Assembly (NCBI RefSeq): GCF_026008495.1
Contig: NZ_BQUN01000137.1
Location: 57,767 to 121,766 of the forward strand
DNA: 64,000 nucleotides
DNA from: Streptomyces sp. A012304
GTDB taxonomy: Bacteria > Actinomycetota > Actinomycetes > Streptomycetales > Streptomycetaceae
Direction of reading: 5' to 3'
Each line of letters begins with the position of its first letter. Position 1 is the first letter of the stretch. Under the pieces are notes generated by a model that did no database searches, had not been told where the DNA came from, and worked only from the letters and a program-made list of their open reading frames with translations. This document shows, piece after piece, positions 1 to 9,312 of this stretch. The translations under genes and the position numbers were made by a program.

Positions 1-480
1 CTTCCCGTCGGGCCGGTGCATCCGGGCCTGCTGGAAGGCATCGCCCAGGGAGCCGGGGACGGCCTCGCGCAGCTTCCGGTCGACCGTGCGCTCCGCGTAC
101 CGGCCGACGGCCTTCTGGACCGGCGGGAGCAGCAGGAGCAGGCCGAGCGCGTCGGAGGCCAGCCCGGGGATCATCAGGAACAGGCCGCCGAGCATCAGCA
201 AGCCGTTGCCGCCGCCGCGGGACGGGGGCGTGCCGCGCTGGACCGCCTCGTTGAGGTTCTGGAAGGCGCGGCGCCCCGCCCGCTTGACCACCACCGAGCC
301 GAGCACCAGCCCGGCGACCAGCAGCAGGAAGACCGTGAACCCGCCGGCCTCGCCCGCGACCACGGTCAGCAGCCAGATCTCCAGCACCAGCCACGCGGCG
401 AGTCCCAACGGCAGCAACCGCCAGCGGCGGGAGCGCCGGGGCCGGGCGGAGAACGCGGGAGTCGAAGCGCCAGTCGTCAT
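1..480 (-). CDS. fxsA: FxsA family membrane protein (3' end beyond window)
   Basis: The reverse strand reads from an ATG at 480 through the left edge without a stop, so the C-terminus is outside the window. The product starts MTTGASTPAF, then has a basic stretch and hydrophobic segments around residues 20-60 (LLPLGLAAWLVLEIWLL and a GGFTVFLLLVAGLVLG segment) and around 90-120, with a LMLGGLFLMIPGLASDALGL motif. This layout of three to four membrane spans with a G-rich 'PG' turn is that of FxsA, a cytoplasmic-membrane protein known in E. coli for easing phage F exclusion. Its cellular role in actinobacteria is unknown. It lies just downstream of the mannosyltransferase gene in the same direction (46 bases apart) and may be co-transcribed with it. 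Confidence 0.85.
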   Translation of the reverse strand, partial: MTTGASTPAFSARPRRSRRWRLLPLGLAAWLVLEIWLLTVVAGEAGGFTVFLLLVAGLVLGSVVVKRAGRRAFQNLNEAVQRGTPPSRGGGNGLLMLGGLFLMIPGLASDALGLLLLLPPVQKAVGRYAERTVDRKLREAVPGSLGDAFQQARMHRPDGK

Positions 481-526
481 GCTCCCAGTGTGCCCGCACC
501 CGGCTCAGAGCGGCGTAAGGGGAGGT

Positions 527-1384
527 TCAGTCGTCCCCGTGGGAGGGGGCGTCCCTGTGGGACGGGGAGGGCGACGCGGACGGGGGCTGCTCCTGCTGGC
601 CGCTGCGGCCCGCGATCTTGCCGACCCGCTCCCCCACGCCCCACGCGGTGACCCGCCACAGCGCCTCGACCAGGATGTCGCGGCTCATCTTGGAGTCGCC
701 GAGTTCGCGCTCGACGAAGGTGATGGGCACCTCGACGACGTGGTAGCCGGCCTTGACGGCACGGCGGGCGAGGTCGACCTGGAAGCAGTAGCCCTGGGAG
801 GCGACCTCGTCGAGACCGAGGCCCTCCAGGGTCTCGCGGCGGAAGGCGCGGTAGCCGCCGGTGATGTCACGCAGCGGGAGGTCCAGCGCCAGGCGCGAGT
901 AGAGGCTGCCGCCGCGGGAGATGAATTCCCGGGACTTCGGCCAGTTCACGACCCGGCCGCCCGGCACCCAGCGGGAGCCCAGGACGAGGTCGGCGCCCTT
1001 GAGGGCGGTCAGCAGCCGGGGCAGCTCCTCCGGCTGGTGCGAGCCGTCGGCGTCCATCTCGATGAGCACGCCGTAGCCGTGCTCGAGGCCCCAGCGGAAG
1101 CCGGCGAGGTAGGCGGCGCCGAGCCCCTCTTTGCCCTTGCGGTGCAGGACCTGGACGTGGTCGTCCTCGGCGGCCAGTTCGTCGGCGAGCTTGCCGGTGC
1201 CGTCGGGGCTGTTGTCGTCGGCCACGAGGACGTGGGCCTCGGGGACGGCCTTGCGTACCCGGCCGACGATGGCCTTGATGTTCTCCGCCTCGTTGTAGGT
1301 CGGGATGATCACCAAGGCCGTGCCGAGCGGACCGAACTGCCTGTCCCGGGCCGGTGCCCCGAGAGTCCCGTCGCCGTCGTTCAC
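527..1384 (-). CDS. ppm1: polyprenol-phosphate mannosyltransferase (Ppm1)
   Basis: A 285-residue GT2-family glycosyltransferase that transfers mannose from GDP-mannose to a polyprenyl phosphate, supplying mannose for protein O-mannosylation and lipoglycans. Visible motifs are VIIPTYNEAENI near residue 26, the VADDNSPDGT nucleotide-binding segment, the catalytic EMDADGSHQPEE (DXD-like) near residue 110, and DITGGYRAFRRE with QGYCFQVDL toward the C-terminus. There is no C-terminal membrane domain, so this is the short catalytic form. The start is a GTG at 1384 with a GGGGCAGCA stretch upstream. In S. coelicolor the homologue SCO1423 is needed for phage phiC31 infection through glycosylation. 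The last 25 residues are a Ser/Pro/His-rich tail. A 560-base non-coding gap lies upstream. Confidence 0.93.
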   Translation of the reverse strand: MNDGDGTLGAPARDRQFGPLGTALVIIPTYNEAENIKAIVGRVRKAVPEAHVLVADDNSPDGTGKLADELAAEDDHVQVLHRKGKEGLGAAYLAGFRWGLEHGYGVLIEMDADGSHQPEELPRLLTALKGADLVLGSRWVPGGRVVNWPKSREFISRGGSLYSRLALDLPLRDITGGYRAFRRETLEGLGLDEVASQGYCFQVDLARRAVKAGYHVVEVPITFVERELGDSKMSRDILVEALWRVTAWGVGERVGKIAGRSGQQEQPPSASPSPSHRDAPSHGDD

Positions 1385-1475
1385 TGCTGCCCCTTCATGT
1401 CCGTACGCAGGGGACCACCATAGTGGCCGCCGCCTGCGCTGACGTGACGGGACGATCGTATGGTGGTGTCGTTTT

Positions 1476-1805
1476 CCGAAAAGCGGGGTAAGGATGCGCT
1501 TTTCGGCTCGTACGACGAGGCTACTGGGTGCGGGGTGCCCCGCGCGGTGCTGCGGAGGGGGCCCGGCGCCCTTCGGGCCGACCTGGGGCCCGCTGGCTGC
1601 GGGTCGACCGAAAGCCGTTGTCTACTGAGCGCCCGGGCCCCACCCGGGTCACACCTTCCCCGACCGGTCGGCACGTTCCCTCGCTGCGGCGCGGGCGCTG
1701 TGCCTGGCTCCCAGTGGCGGTGCGCCGGGCCGCGGCGACCGTCCTGACCCAGCGGCGCCGCCGTGAGTCGCGGCCGTTCCCCGGCGGGGCGTCCGGTGGT
1801 GGACT
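1476..1805 (-). ncRNA. candidate small RNA or long leader upstream of ppm1
   Basis: The 1385-1951 gap has no convincing gene. On the reverse strand a promoter-like pair is visible: TTGACA (1837-1842) and TAGGTT (1812-1817), spaced 19 bases, predicting a start near 1805. About 300 bases of strongly self-complementary GC-rich sequence follow, ending in a perfect 10-bp hairpin (CCGAAAAGCG at 1476-1485 pairing with 1497-1506). The hairpin has no U-run, which is common in Streptomyces. ppm1 seems to have its own -10-like TACGAT just after the hairpin. This could be a free small RNA or a long ppm1 leader. An open frame runs through the region but also spans the promoter and has no recognisable product. 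Confidence 0.35.
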
Positions 1806-1951
1806 CGGCAGAACCTACCGGCCCCCTGCCGTCGGCTGTCAACAGCCACCCCACCTGCGGCTCTTCGGTCAACGCGCTGGTCAGCGCCGAGGAGCCGCGG
1901 AGGGTCCGACGGCGGGCGGACGGGTGATCTTCCCGGCCTCGCCCCGGCGGA

Positions 1952-3586
1952 TCACTCACCCGGCCGCACGTACACCGTCCGCCCGCCGACCACGGTGCGC
2001 AGGCATACGGGCAGGTCGGTGCCCGGGGACAGGTCGGGCAGGCCGGGGGTGCCGGAGCGGGGGTCGGTGGACCAGCGGGCGACCCGGTCGTCGGGGGCCT
2101 GGACGACGAGCGCGTCGGTGCACCACACCGCGTAGTCGGCGGGCGCGCCGGGCACGAGGACTCCGGCGTCGTCCCGGCCGACCGCCCGCCAGCCGCCGCG
2201 GGTGTGGGCCGTGAAGGCGGCGCGCACGGAGACGCGGTGCTCGGGGGTGCGGTGGAAGGCGGCGGCGCGGACGGTGCCCCACGGGTCGAGCGGCGTGACC
2301 GGGCTGTCGGAGCCGAAGGCGAGCGGGACCCCGGCCCGCAGCAGGGCCGCGAAGGGGTTGAGGGTGCGGGCCCGGTCGGCGCCCAGGCGCTGGGCGTACA
2401 TGCCGTCCTCGCCGCCCCACAGGGCGTCGAAGGCGGGCTGCACGGAGGCGGTCAGGCCCAGCTCGGCGAAGGCGGCGATCGTCTCCGGCGTCAGCATCTC
2501 GGCGTGCTCGACGCGGTGCCGGGCGGCGCGGATCCGGGCCAGGCCGACCTTCTCGGCGGCGGCCCGCACGCCCTCGACGACGGCGGTGACGGCGGCGTCG
2601 CCGATGGCGTGGAAGCCCGCCTGGAGGCCGGCCTCGGTGCAGGCCGTGACGTGCGTGGCGACGTCGGAGGCGCTCAGGTAGGCGGTGCCGGTGTGGGCGG
2701 CGTCGGTGTAGGGGGCGTGCAGACAGGCGGTGTGGGAGCCGAGGGCGCCGTCGACGAAGAGGTCACCGGCCGCGCCCGCCGCGCCCAGCTCACGCGCCCT
2801 GGCGATGCCCTCCTCGGCCTGCTCGGCCCAGTAGCCGACGACCCGGGGCCCCGCCTCCTCGGCGGCGAGCCGCAGCAGGGCGGTGAAGTCGTCCTCGGAG
2901 GAGATCTCCGGGCCCGCGCACTCGTGGACCGAGCCGATGCCGAGCGAGGCGGCATGGGCGAGGGCGGTGCGCTGGGCCTCGGCGCGCTGGGCCGGCGTCA
3001 CGGCCGCGAACGCGGCCGCCCGTACGGCGTGGTGGACGTCGGCGGTGAGCGGCGCGTCCCCCTCACCGGCCTGCGGGCCGTACGACGCGGCGAGCCCCGG
3101 GGTCAGGTCCAGCAGCGCCGTGGTGACGACCGCCGAGTGCACGTCGATACGGGAGAGGTAGAGGGGACGGCCGCCCGTGGCCTCGTCCAGTTCGGCGCGC
3201 GTCGGGGGGCGGCCGCCAGGCCAGCGGGAGGCGTCCCAGCCGTGACCGAGGAGGACCTTGTCGTGCGGACGGGCGGCGGCGAAGTCCCGTACCCGCGCCA
3301 GGGCCGCCTCCAGGGACGGCGCGGCCGACAGGTCGAGGCCGGTCAGGGCGAGGCCGGTGGACGTGGTGTGCACATGCGCGTCGGTGAAGGCCGGGGTGAC
3401 CAGGGCGCCGTCCAGGTCGACCACCTCGTCGACACCGTCCGCGAAGGCGTCCGCGGCGCCCTCCGAGCCGACCCAGGCGACCTGGCCTCGCTCGACGACC
3501 ATCGCGGTCGCGAACGGGTCGGCGGGGCTGTGGACCTCGCCGCGGCGGAGCAGGACGGTCTTCGGCTCGGGGGTGCGCTCACTCAT
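1952..3586 (-). CDS. amidohydrolase family protein (YtcJ-like)
   Basis: A 544-residue metal-dependent hydrolase of the amidohydrolase-3 (YtcJ) branch. The start at 3586 (MSERTPEPKT) was chosen because the long upstream extension of the frame overlaps the Lrp gene and looks non-coding. The metal-site signature is TPAFTDAHVHTTSTG near residue 70. HRVEHAEML supplies another ligand region, and GSDSPVTPLDPW near residue 430 carries the conserved Asp. The C-terminal GVLVPGAPADYAVW is the usual return to the beta-sandwich domain. The substrate cannot be read from sequence; relatives act on N-acyl or cyclic amide compounds and most are uncharacterised. It is cytoplasmic, with no signal peptide. The Lrp regulator upstream runs the same way, 47 bases away, and could be co-transcribed. 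Confidence 0.88.
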   Translation of the reverse strand: MSERTPEPKTVLLRRGEVHSPADPFATAMVVERGQVAWVGSEGAADAFADGVDEVVDLDGALVTPAFTDAHVHTTSTGLALTGLDLSAAPSLEAALARVRDFAAARPHDKVLLGHGWDASRWPGGRPPTRAELDEATGGRPLYLSRIDVHSAVVTTALLDLTPGLAASYGPQAGEGDAPLTADVHHAVRAAAFAAVTPAQRAEAQRTALAHAASLGIGSVHECAGPEISSEDDFTALLRLAAEEAGPRVVGYWAEQAEEGIARARELGAAGAAGDLFVDGALGSHTACLHAPYTDAAHTGTAYLSASDVATHVTACTEAGLQAGFHAIGDAAVTAVVEGVRAAAEKVGLARIRAARHRVEHAEMLTPETIAAFAELGLTASVQPAFDALWGGEDGMYAQRLGADRARTLNPFAALLRAGVPLAFGSDSPVTPLDPWGTVRAAAFHRTPEHRVSVRAAFTAHTRGGWRAVGRDDAGVLVPGAPADYAVWCTDALVVQAPDDRVARWSTDPRSGTPGLPDLSPGTDLPVCLRTVVGGRTVYVRPGE

Positions 3587-3633
3587 GGGGAACAGTCTCG
3601 CGCCTCGGCGGTGCCGCGCGGCACACGGACCCC

Positions 3634-4074
3634 TCAGATGCGCGGCGGCCTCGCCTCGTACGGCGTGGACAGCACGACCGTGGTCCGGGTCGAGACCCCG
3701 GCGAGCGCCCGCAGCCGCCCCAGCAGCTCCTCCAGCTCGTGCGGTGTGGCCACGCGCACCTTGAGGATGTAGTTCTCGTCGCCGGCCACGCTGTGGCAGG
3801 CCTCGATCTCGGGCACGTCGGCGAGACGGTCGGCGATGTCGTCGGGGGCGCTGGGGTCGAACGGCTTCACCGAGATGAAGGCGGTCATGGGCAGCCCGAC
3901 GGCCTCCGGGTCGACGACGGCCGCGTAGCCGCGGATGACGCCACGCTGTTCCAGCCGGCGCACCCGCTGGTGCACGGCAGACGTGGACAGACCCGTGGCC
4001 TTGCCCAGGTCGGTGTAGCTCATCCGCCCGTCCTTGACGAGCAGCTGCACGATTTGTCGGTCCAGCTCCTCCAT
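3634..4074 (-). CDS. Lrp/AsnC family transcriptional regulator
   Basis: A 146-residue regulator. The N-terminal helix-turn-helix (residues 1-50; DRQIVQLLVKDGRMSYTDLG then LSTSAVHQRVRRLEQRGVI) is followed by a C-terminal RAM (AsnC ligand-binding) domain with the typical CHSVAGDENYILKVRV segment. Such proteins form dimers to octamers and sense amino acids. The start is an ATG at 4074. It is followed by the amidohydrolase gene on the same strand, which is a candidate target along with its own promoter. The region upstream (4075-4340) is unusually AT-rich for this window around 4100-4130, as expected for an Lrp-type control region, but no clear operator could be defined. Confidence 0.92.
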   Translation of the reverse strand: MEELDRQIVQLLVKDGRMSYTDLGKATGLSTSAVHQRVRRLEQRGVIRGYAAVVDPEAVGLPMTAFISVKPFDPSAPDDIADRLADVPEIEACHSVAGDENYILKVRVATPHELEELLGRLRALAGVSTRTTVVLSTPYEARPPRI

Positions 4075-4340
4075 GACGCAAGAACTTACAGTGCGCCCGA
4101 TCTCTTCGTATACCTATGCAGCCCAGGTCATACCCGGTTCGTAATGTGACCGAGCGCCGTTCGTGAGCCCTCCGGTGCGCGGGCGCACACCCCGGCACCT
4201 GCGATTGGCATGTGACGAACGCCACAAGCCCTGTCCGGCCTTCGTGATGTTCTCGTGATTACCGCCGAGACGGGCTGGGAAGTGCTTGCTGTGGTCGAGG
4301 CCGCAGTGCCTTCACGGCCCAGCCCGAGGGGGAGAATCCC

Positions 4341-4790
4341 ATGCAGAGTCTTAAGCGCCCTGGTCGCACCGCGCCCAAGCGGTTCCAGCCGGTCATCGTC
4401 GAGTCCGAGCCGGAGGGCGTCGAACCCGACGACTTCGACACCGACGAGGCGGGCGAGTTCGACACGTACGACACCTTCGAGATGTACCGGGTGATCTGCC
4501 CGGACTGCGCGCAGCCCATCGCCCTGCTGGCGGACGAGGAGGTCCTGCCGGAGCACGCGCTGTGCGCCTCGCCGTGGAACCCGTTCGGCCTCACGGTCTG
4601 CGCCGGCACGGGACGCGCGGCGGGCGAGGCCCGCCCCGCGGACGAGTCCTTCGCGCCCCAGGAGCAGGACACCGCGCTGCTGCTGACGCTCCCTCAGGGA
4701 CTGGACTGGCGGACCCAGCCCTTCTCGCACGTCGGCGGCCCGGGCTCGCGCCCGATGCGCGTGTCGACGATGGGCCGCCAGGCGGCCTGA
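4341..4790 (+). CDS. conserved hypothetical protein with CxxC motif
   Basis: A 149-residue protein I cannot assign to a named family. It begins MQSLKRPGRTAPKRF after GAGGGGGAGAAT, a good ribosome-binding site. Residues 20-50 are very acidic (EPEGVEPDDFDTDEAGEFD), followed by MYRVICPDCAQPIALLADEEVLPEHALCASPWNPF. The CPDC pair with a later Cys could form a partial zinc site. The C-terminal half is low in recognisable structure. No signal peptide or membrane segment is visible. It is divergent from the Lrp regulator, with a 266-base shared upstream region. High third-position GC and a good start context support a real gene. Confidence 0.75.
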   Translation: MQSLKRPGRTAPKRFQPVIVESEPEGVEPDDFDTDEAGEFDTYDTFEMYRVICPDCAQPIALLADEEVLPEHALCASPWNPFGLTVCAGTGRAAGEARPADESFAPQEQDTALLLTLPQGLDWRTQPFSHVGGPGSRPMRVSTMGRQAA

Positions 4791-4850
4791 GCGTTCGGCT
4801 CGCCCTCCGCGCAGCCGTCCTGCGCGTCGGTGGCACGCCGCCGTGACGCG

Positions 4851-4973
4851 GACGTCGCGGCTCACTTCCGCAACTGCCCCGCGCCATGGCCCGCACGCCG
4901 CCGTGGTGCGGGACGTCGCCGCTCACTCCCGCAACTGCCCCCGCGCCATGGCCCGCACGCCGCCGGGTGCGGG
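4851..4973. repeat. two-copy 61-bp tandem repeat
   Basis: Copy 1 (about 4851-4911) and copy 2 (about 4912-4973) share ACGTCGC, CGCAACTGCCCC, GCGCCATGGCCCGCACGCCG and a GGTGCGGG end, with a few substitutions. A partial third copy (GGCACGCCGCCGTGACGCGG) precedes them. The repeat starts 60 bases after the stop of the hypothetical gene, and no gene is visible in it. Confidence 0.8.
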
Positions 4974-5121
4974 ATCAGTGCGCGCGCAGGGGGGGGCGGA
5001 CCACCATGACGCCGGCTCCGGCGCTCGCCGTGCAGCGCCGCTCCGCTCCGTGGTCAACGGGTCGGCTCCGGGAGCCTTCGTCTCGGCTCCGCAGTCGTCG
5101 CTTCGGCTCCGGCGCTCGCCG

Positions 5122-5181
5122 CGGCGGCTCAGCCGTCGACACGGCGGCTCAGCGGTCGGCGCGGCGGCTCAGTGGGCGAGT
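5122..5181. repeat. three-copy 20-bp tandem repeat
   Basis: Three adjacent 20-base units, each beginning CGGCGGCTCAG, lie at 5122-5141, 5142-5161 and 5162-5181. They are flanked by repeated GGCTCCGGCGCTCG blocks (about 5109 and 5191). This fills the gap between the hypothetical gene and the small gene at 5344; I see no other feature there. Confidence 0.75.
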
Positions 5182-5343
5182 CATCGCGTGGGCTCCGGCG
5201 CTCGTCGCTTCGACCCGGCGCTCCTGGGGGCGGCCCGGCGCGGGGTCACGGCCGTCAACGCACGGGAGAACGGGACGCCTCTCGAACGCACGCCCGACCG
5301 TGTGCGCGGGTGACCTGGTGTCAGGTGCGCGCGTTGCCCCGGT

Positions 5344-5610
5344 ATGACCCCCATCTCTCCGGCACCCGGGCGTCACCGCCAGCTCTTCGTGCCCCTGCCC
5401 ATGCCTGCGGAATCGGTTCCGCGCCCGGGTGGGCTCGCTCCGCCGACCCTGCCGGATCCGCCGATCTACCGCGATCTGCTGCGCGTCTGGGCCGACCGGG
5501 GCCGCACCCTGCCGGGCCGGCACGATCCGGAGTGGACGCGGCTCGCGGCACCCGTGGTGCGGCCGGGGCAGTTCAGCGGGTCTCCGGGCCCAGTAGCTGA
5601 CGCGCGATGA
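5344..5610 (+). CDS. small conserved hypothetical protein
   Basis: An 88-residue proline- and arginine-rich protein (begins MTPISPAPGRHRQLFVPLPM; contains TLPDPPIYRDLLRVWADRGR and GRHDPEWTRLAAP). I do not recognise a family. Codon choice has the expected high third-position GC, and the PPIYRDLLRVWADRGRTLPG core looks like a selected protein segment. The last 38 bases overlap antisense with the 3' end of the acyl-CoA dehydrogenase gene, so the C-terminus may have been extended past an older stop. No clear ribosome-binding site is seen before the ATG, so a leaderless transcript is possible. Confidence 0.6.
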   Translation: MTPISPAPGRHRQLFVPLPMPAESVPRPGGLAPPTLPDPPIYRDLLRVWADRGRTLPGRHDPEWTRLAAPVVRPGQFSGSPGPVADAR

Positions 5611-6745
5611 CCATCCGCTGGATCTGGTTGGTGCCCTCGACGATCTGCAGCACCTTGGCCTCGCGCAGATAGCGCTCGACGGGGAAGTCGGCCGTGTACC
5701 CGTAACCGCCGAGGATCTGGACGGCGTCGACGGTGACCTGCATCGCGGCGTCGGTGCAGTGCAGCTTGGCCATGGCCGCCTCCTTCACGAACGGGCGTCC
5801 GGCGTCCCGTAGCCGTGCCGCCGCCAGGTACAGGGCCCGGCCCGTCTCGATCCGGGTCGCCATGTCGGCGAGCAGGAAGCGCAGGCCCTGGAAGTCCGCG
5901 ATCGGCCGCCCGAACTGCCGCCGTTCGCGGGCGTAGGCGACCGCCTCGTCGAGGGCCGCCCGGGCGAGCCCGACGGCGCAGGCGGCGATGCCGAGCCGAC
6001 CGGAGTCCAGCGCGGCCAGGGCGATCGCGAAGCCCTGCCCCTCGTCGCCGACGCGGCGCGCGTCGGGGATCCGCACCCCGTCGAAGTGGAGCTGGGCGGT
6101 GGGTGAGCCCTTCAGGCCCATCTTCCGCTCGGGTGGCGCGGCGCTGAGCCCCTCGGCGTCGCCGGGTACGAGGAACGCGGTGATCCCGCGCGGGCCCTCG
6201 CCGCCGGTGCGGGCCATGACCGTGTAGAAGTCGGCGATCCCGCCGTGCGTGATCCAGGCCTTGGTGCCGGTGATCACCCACGCGTCGCCGTCACGCACCG
6301 CCCGGGTGCGCAGGGAGGCCGCGTCGGAGCCGGAGGTGGGTTCGGACAGGCAGTACGCGCCGAGCTGCCCGCCGCCGAGCATGGCGGGCAGGTGCGCGGC
6401 CCGCTGCTCGTCGGTGCCGTGGGCGGCGAGCGCGTAGGACGCCAGCGTGTGCACGCTGACGCCGAGCCCGACGGTGAGCCGGGCGGCGGCGAGTTCCTCC
6501 AGGACCTGGAGATACACCTCGTACGGCTGGTCACCGCCGCCGTACGCCGTGTCGTACGGCAGGCCGAGCAGGCCCGATGCGGACAGGAGGGTGAACAGCT
6601 CGCGCGGGAAGCGGCCGGCGTCCTCCTCCTCTGCGGCCGTCGGGGCGATCTCCCGCCGGGCGATGTCCTGGACGAGGGCGAGCAGGTCCCGCGCCTCGGA
6701 CGTGGGCAGGAGGCGGTCCACCGGCGGCGGGGGGCGGTCGGGCAT
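5573..6745 (-). CDS. acyl-CoA dehydrogenase
   Basis: A 390-residue flavoenzyme that oxidises acyl-CoA to 2-enoyl-CoA and passes electrons to electron-transfer flavoprotein. The start MPDRPPPP (ATG at 6745) is preceded by GGAGGAGAA eight bases away, so the longer upstream frame is rejected. Visible features are the N-terminal helical domain, the AYCLSEPTSGSDAASLRT FAD/substrate signature near residue 125, WITGTKAWITHGG, and the C-terminal VDAVQILGGYGYTADFPVERYLREAK signature in two parts, with IVEGTNQIQRMVIAR at the end. Chain-length preference cannot be told. It is divergent from the chitinase gene. Its 3' end converges with the small gene at 5344. Confidence 0.95.
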   Translation of the reverse strand: MPDRPPPPVDRLLPTSEARDLLALVQDIARREIAPTAAEEEDAGRFPRELFTLLSASGLLGLPYDTAYGGGDQPYEVYLQVLEELAAARLTVGLGVSVHTLASYALAAHGTDEQRAAHLPAMLGGGQLGAYCLSEPTSGSDAASLRTRAVRDGDAWVITGTKAWITHGGIADFYTVMARTGGEGPRGITAFLVPGDAEGLSAAPPERKMGLKGSPTAQLHFDGVRIPDARRVGDEGQGFAIALAALDSGRLGIAACAVGLARAALDEAVAYARERRQFGRPIADFQGLRFLLADMATRIETGRALYLAAARLRDAGRPFVKEAAMAKLHCTDAAMQVTVDAVQILGGYGYTADFPVERYLREAKVLQIVEGTNQIQRMVIARQLLGPETR

Positions 6746-6845
6746 GGCGACGTTCTCCTCCCGGGACATGGCCTGACTGACCAGCGGGTTCGCGCTGTGA
6801 GTATGCCCGGCGCGGGGCGGCGCCGCACGGGACGGCCGCAGCGGG

Positions 6846-6889
6846 ATTGGTCCGCACCATTGACCACACTGGTCTAGTCCTCCTACGCT
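6846..6889 (+). promoter_or_regulatory. chitinase promoter with DasR (dre) site in the spacer
   Basis: A -35 TTGACC (6860-6865) and a -10 TACGCT (6884-6889) are separated by 18 bases. The spacer holds ACTGGTCTAGTCCTCC (6868-6883), a 13 of 16 match to the DasR-responsive element as I remember it (ACTGGTCTAGACCACT). DasR is the GluNAc-responsive repressor that controls chitinase genes in Streptomyces. A further ATTGGTCC half-copy lies upstream at 6846. Binding in the spacer would block RNA polymerase. Confidence 0.85.
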
Positions 6890-6959
6890 CTCGGGCACCG
6901 CGTTACCGCGTTCATGCCAATCGGCGCGCTATCCCCTCTCCCCCACGAGGTGACACCCG

Positions 6960-8213
<1,254 letters not shown>

Positions 8214-8271
8214 CCGGCCGCGAGGGCAGCGGGGGCGGGGGACCACGGGCCTCCGCCCCTCGTGCGTGGGG

Positions 8272-8931
8272 TCAGGCGCCCCTGCGGGCCGGTTTGGGGG
8301 CCGGGAAGGCGGGGTCGAGCTCCTCGATGGCACGCAGGGCGCCGCCGAGCGTGTTGACCAGGAGGTCGCGCATGGTGTCGCGGGAGAGTTCCGGGCGGTC
8401 GATCCACTCCAGGGTGGCGCCCTCCACGCTGCACACCCAGGAGAGCAGGCCCATGCGGGGCAGCGCCGGGATGTCGCTGCGGCCGTACGCGCCCTCGGCG
8501 ATGGTCGCGACGATCGCCTCGCGCACCCCGTCCCGGATGGCGTGCACCTCGGCGTCGAAGCCGACACCGCCGCTGACGATCGTGCGGTAGGCGGCCTGGT
8601 GGTGCTCGGCGAAGCGCAGATAACTGTCGACGGTGCGGTGGACCCGGTCCACCTGAGGCAGCTCCAGGCCGCTCGCGGCGAAGGTGACCAGATCGGCGAC
8701 GGAGTCCTGGATGATCGCCAGGTAATAGCCGCGCTTGGACTGGAAGTAGTAGTAGATCAGCCCCTTGGCGACGTGCGCCTGCCGGGCGATGTCGTCCATC
8801 GAGAGCGCGTCGTAGGACGTGTCAGCGAACAACTTCCGCCCGATGGCGATGAGTTCGGCGCGCCGCGCCACGGATCGCTCGGTACCGCGTGCCCGGGGAC
8901 GGGCGGCGTCGCGCTGTTGACTGATATTCAA
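8272..8931 (-). CDS. TetR family transcriptional regulator
   Basis: A 219-residue regulator. The TetR helix-turn-helix is at residues 23-70 (ELIAIGRKLFADTSYDALSM, then HVAKGLIYYYFQSKRGYYL). The rest is the helical ligand-binding and dimer domain; its ligand is unknown. The listed start is TTG at 8931 with AGGG upstream; a GTG inside (VARRAELIA) is the other option. Upstream, an imperfect inverted repeat, GACGTCA-GTATG-TCAGGTC (8964-8982), is a weak candidate operator. The gene lies 98 bases after the small membrane peptide gene and converges with the chitinase gene, which is more likely governed by DasR. Confidence 0.9.
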   Translation of the reverse strand: MNISQQRDAARPRARGTERSVARRAELIAIGRKLFADTSYDALSMDDIARQAHVAKGLIYYYFQSKRGYYLAIIQDSVADLVTFAASGLELPQVDRVHRTVDSYLRFAEHHQAAYRTIVSGGVGFDAEVHAIRDGVREAIVATIAEGAYGRSDIPALPRMGLLSWVCSVEGATLEWIDRPELSRDTMRDLLVNTLGGALRAIEELDPAFPAPKPARRGA

Positions 8932-9029
8932 TTTCGACCCTGGTCTCCAACGGTCGGTAGGACGACGTCAGTATGTCAGGTCGAACAGTGGGTCACGTCA
9001 CAGCACAGGGGCAACCCCCGGCCCGGACA

Positions 9030-9170
9030 TCACAGCAGTCCCAGCTGGGTCACCAGCATGGCGACGACCACGACGAGGACCCAGCCCATGACATGCTCGA
9101 CGATCTTGGGACCGTCGTCCTGGGGGCCGCCGGTGCGGGCGCGGGCGACGGTGGCTGCGTGTGCGGTCAT
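9030..9170 (-). CDS. SCO1431 family small membrane protein
   Basis: A 46-residue peptide starting MTAHAATVARARTGG at the ATG at 9170. It has a charged middle (QDDGPKIVEHV) and a single C-terminal membrane span (MGWVLVVVVAMLVTQLGLL). This is the layout of the SCO1431 family, a short Streptomyces membrane protein of unknown function. The start was set at 9170 rather than at the longer frame because the family is short and the upstream residues are low in coding quality. It runs in the same direction as the TetR gene downstream. Confidence 0.8.
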   Translation of the reverse strand: MTAHAATVARARTGGPQDDGPKIVEHVMGWVLVVVVAMLVTQLGLL

Positions 9171-9312
9171 GGTGTCTCGCTGAGGTCGGGGGTACGGGCT
9201 GCGGTCTGTCCACCTTGCCACCCATCAGGGCTTTTGCGGCCGAGAGCTTGCTCACACGACCGGCCTCGCGGCCCCGCGCTCAGCGCGCCCGACCGCCGCG
9301 CGGCCCCGCCGC

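Noticed and set aside
1690..1720. GCCACTG and GAGCCAGG motifs in the reverse RNA, reminiscent of a cobalamin riboswitch
   Set aside because: The motifs are directly adjacent and the other conserved B12-element segments are absent; the neighbouring genes have no B12 link.
1649..1849. Short reverse-strand frames in the ppm1 upstream gap as possible genes
   Set aside because: Arg/Gly/Pro-rich shadow-type composition, overlap with a promoter-like pair, no ribosome site and no recognisable protein segment.
8964..8982. GACGTCA-GTATG-TCAGGTC as a TetR operator
   Set aside because: Only five of seven arm positions pair and the start codon of the TetR gene is uncertain, so it is mentioned only as a weak candidate.
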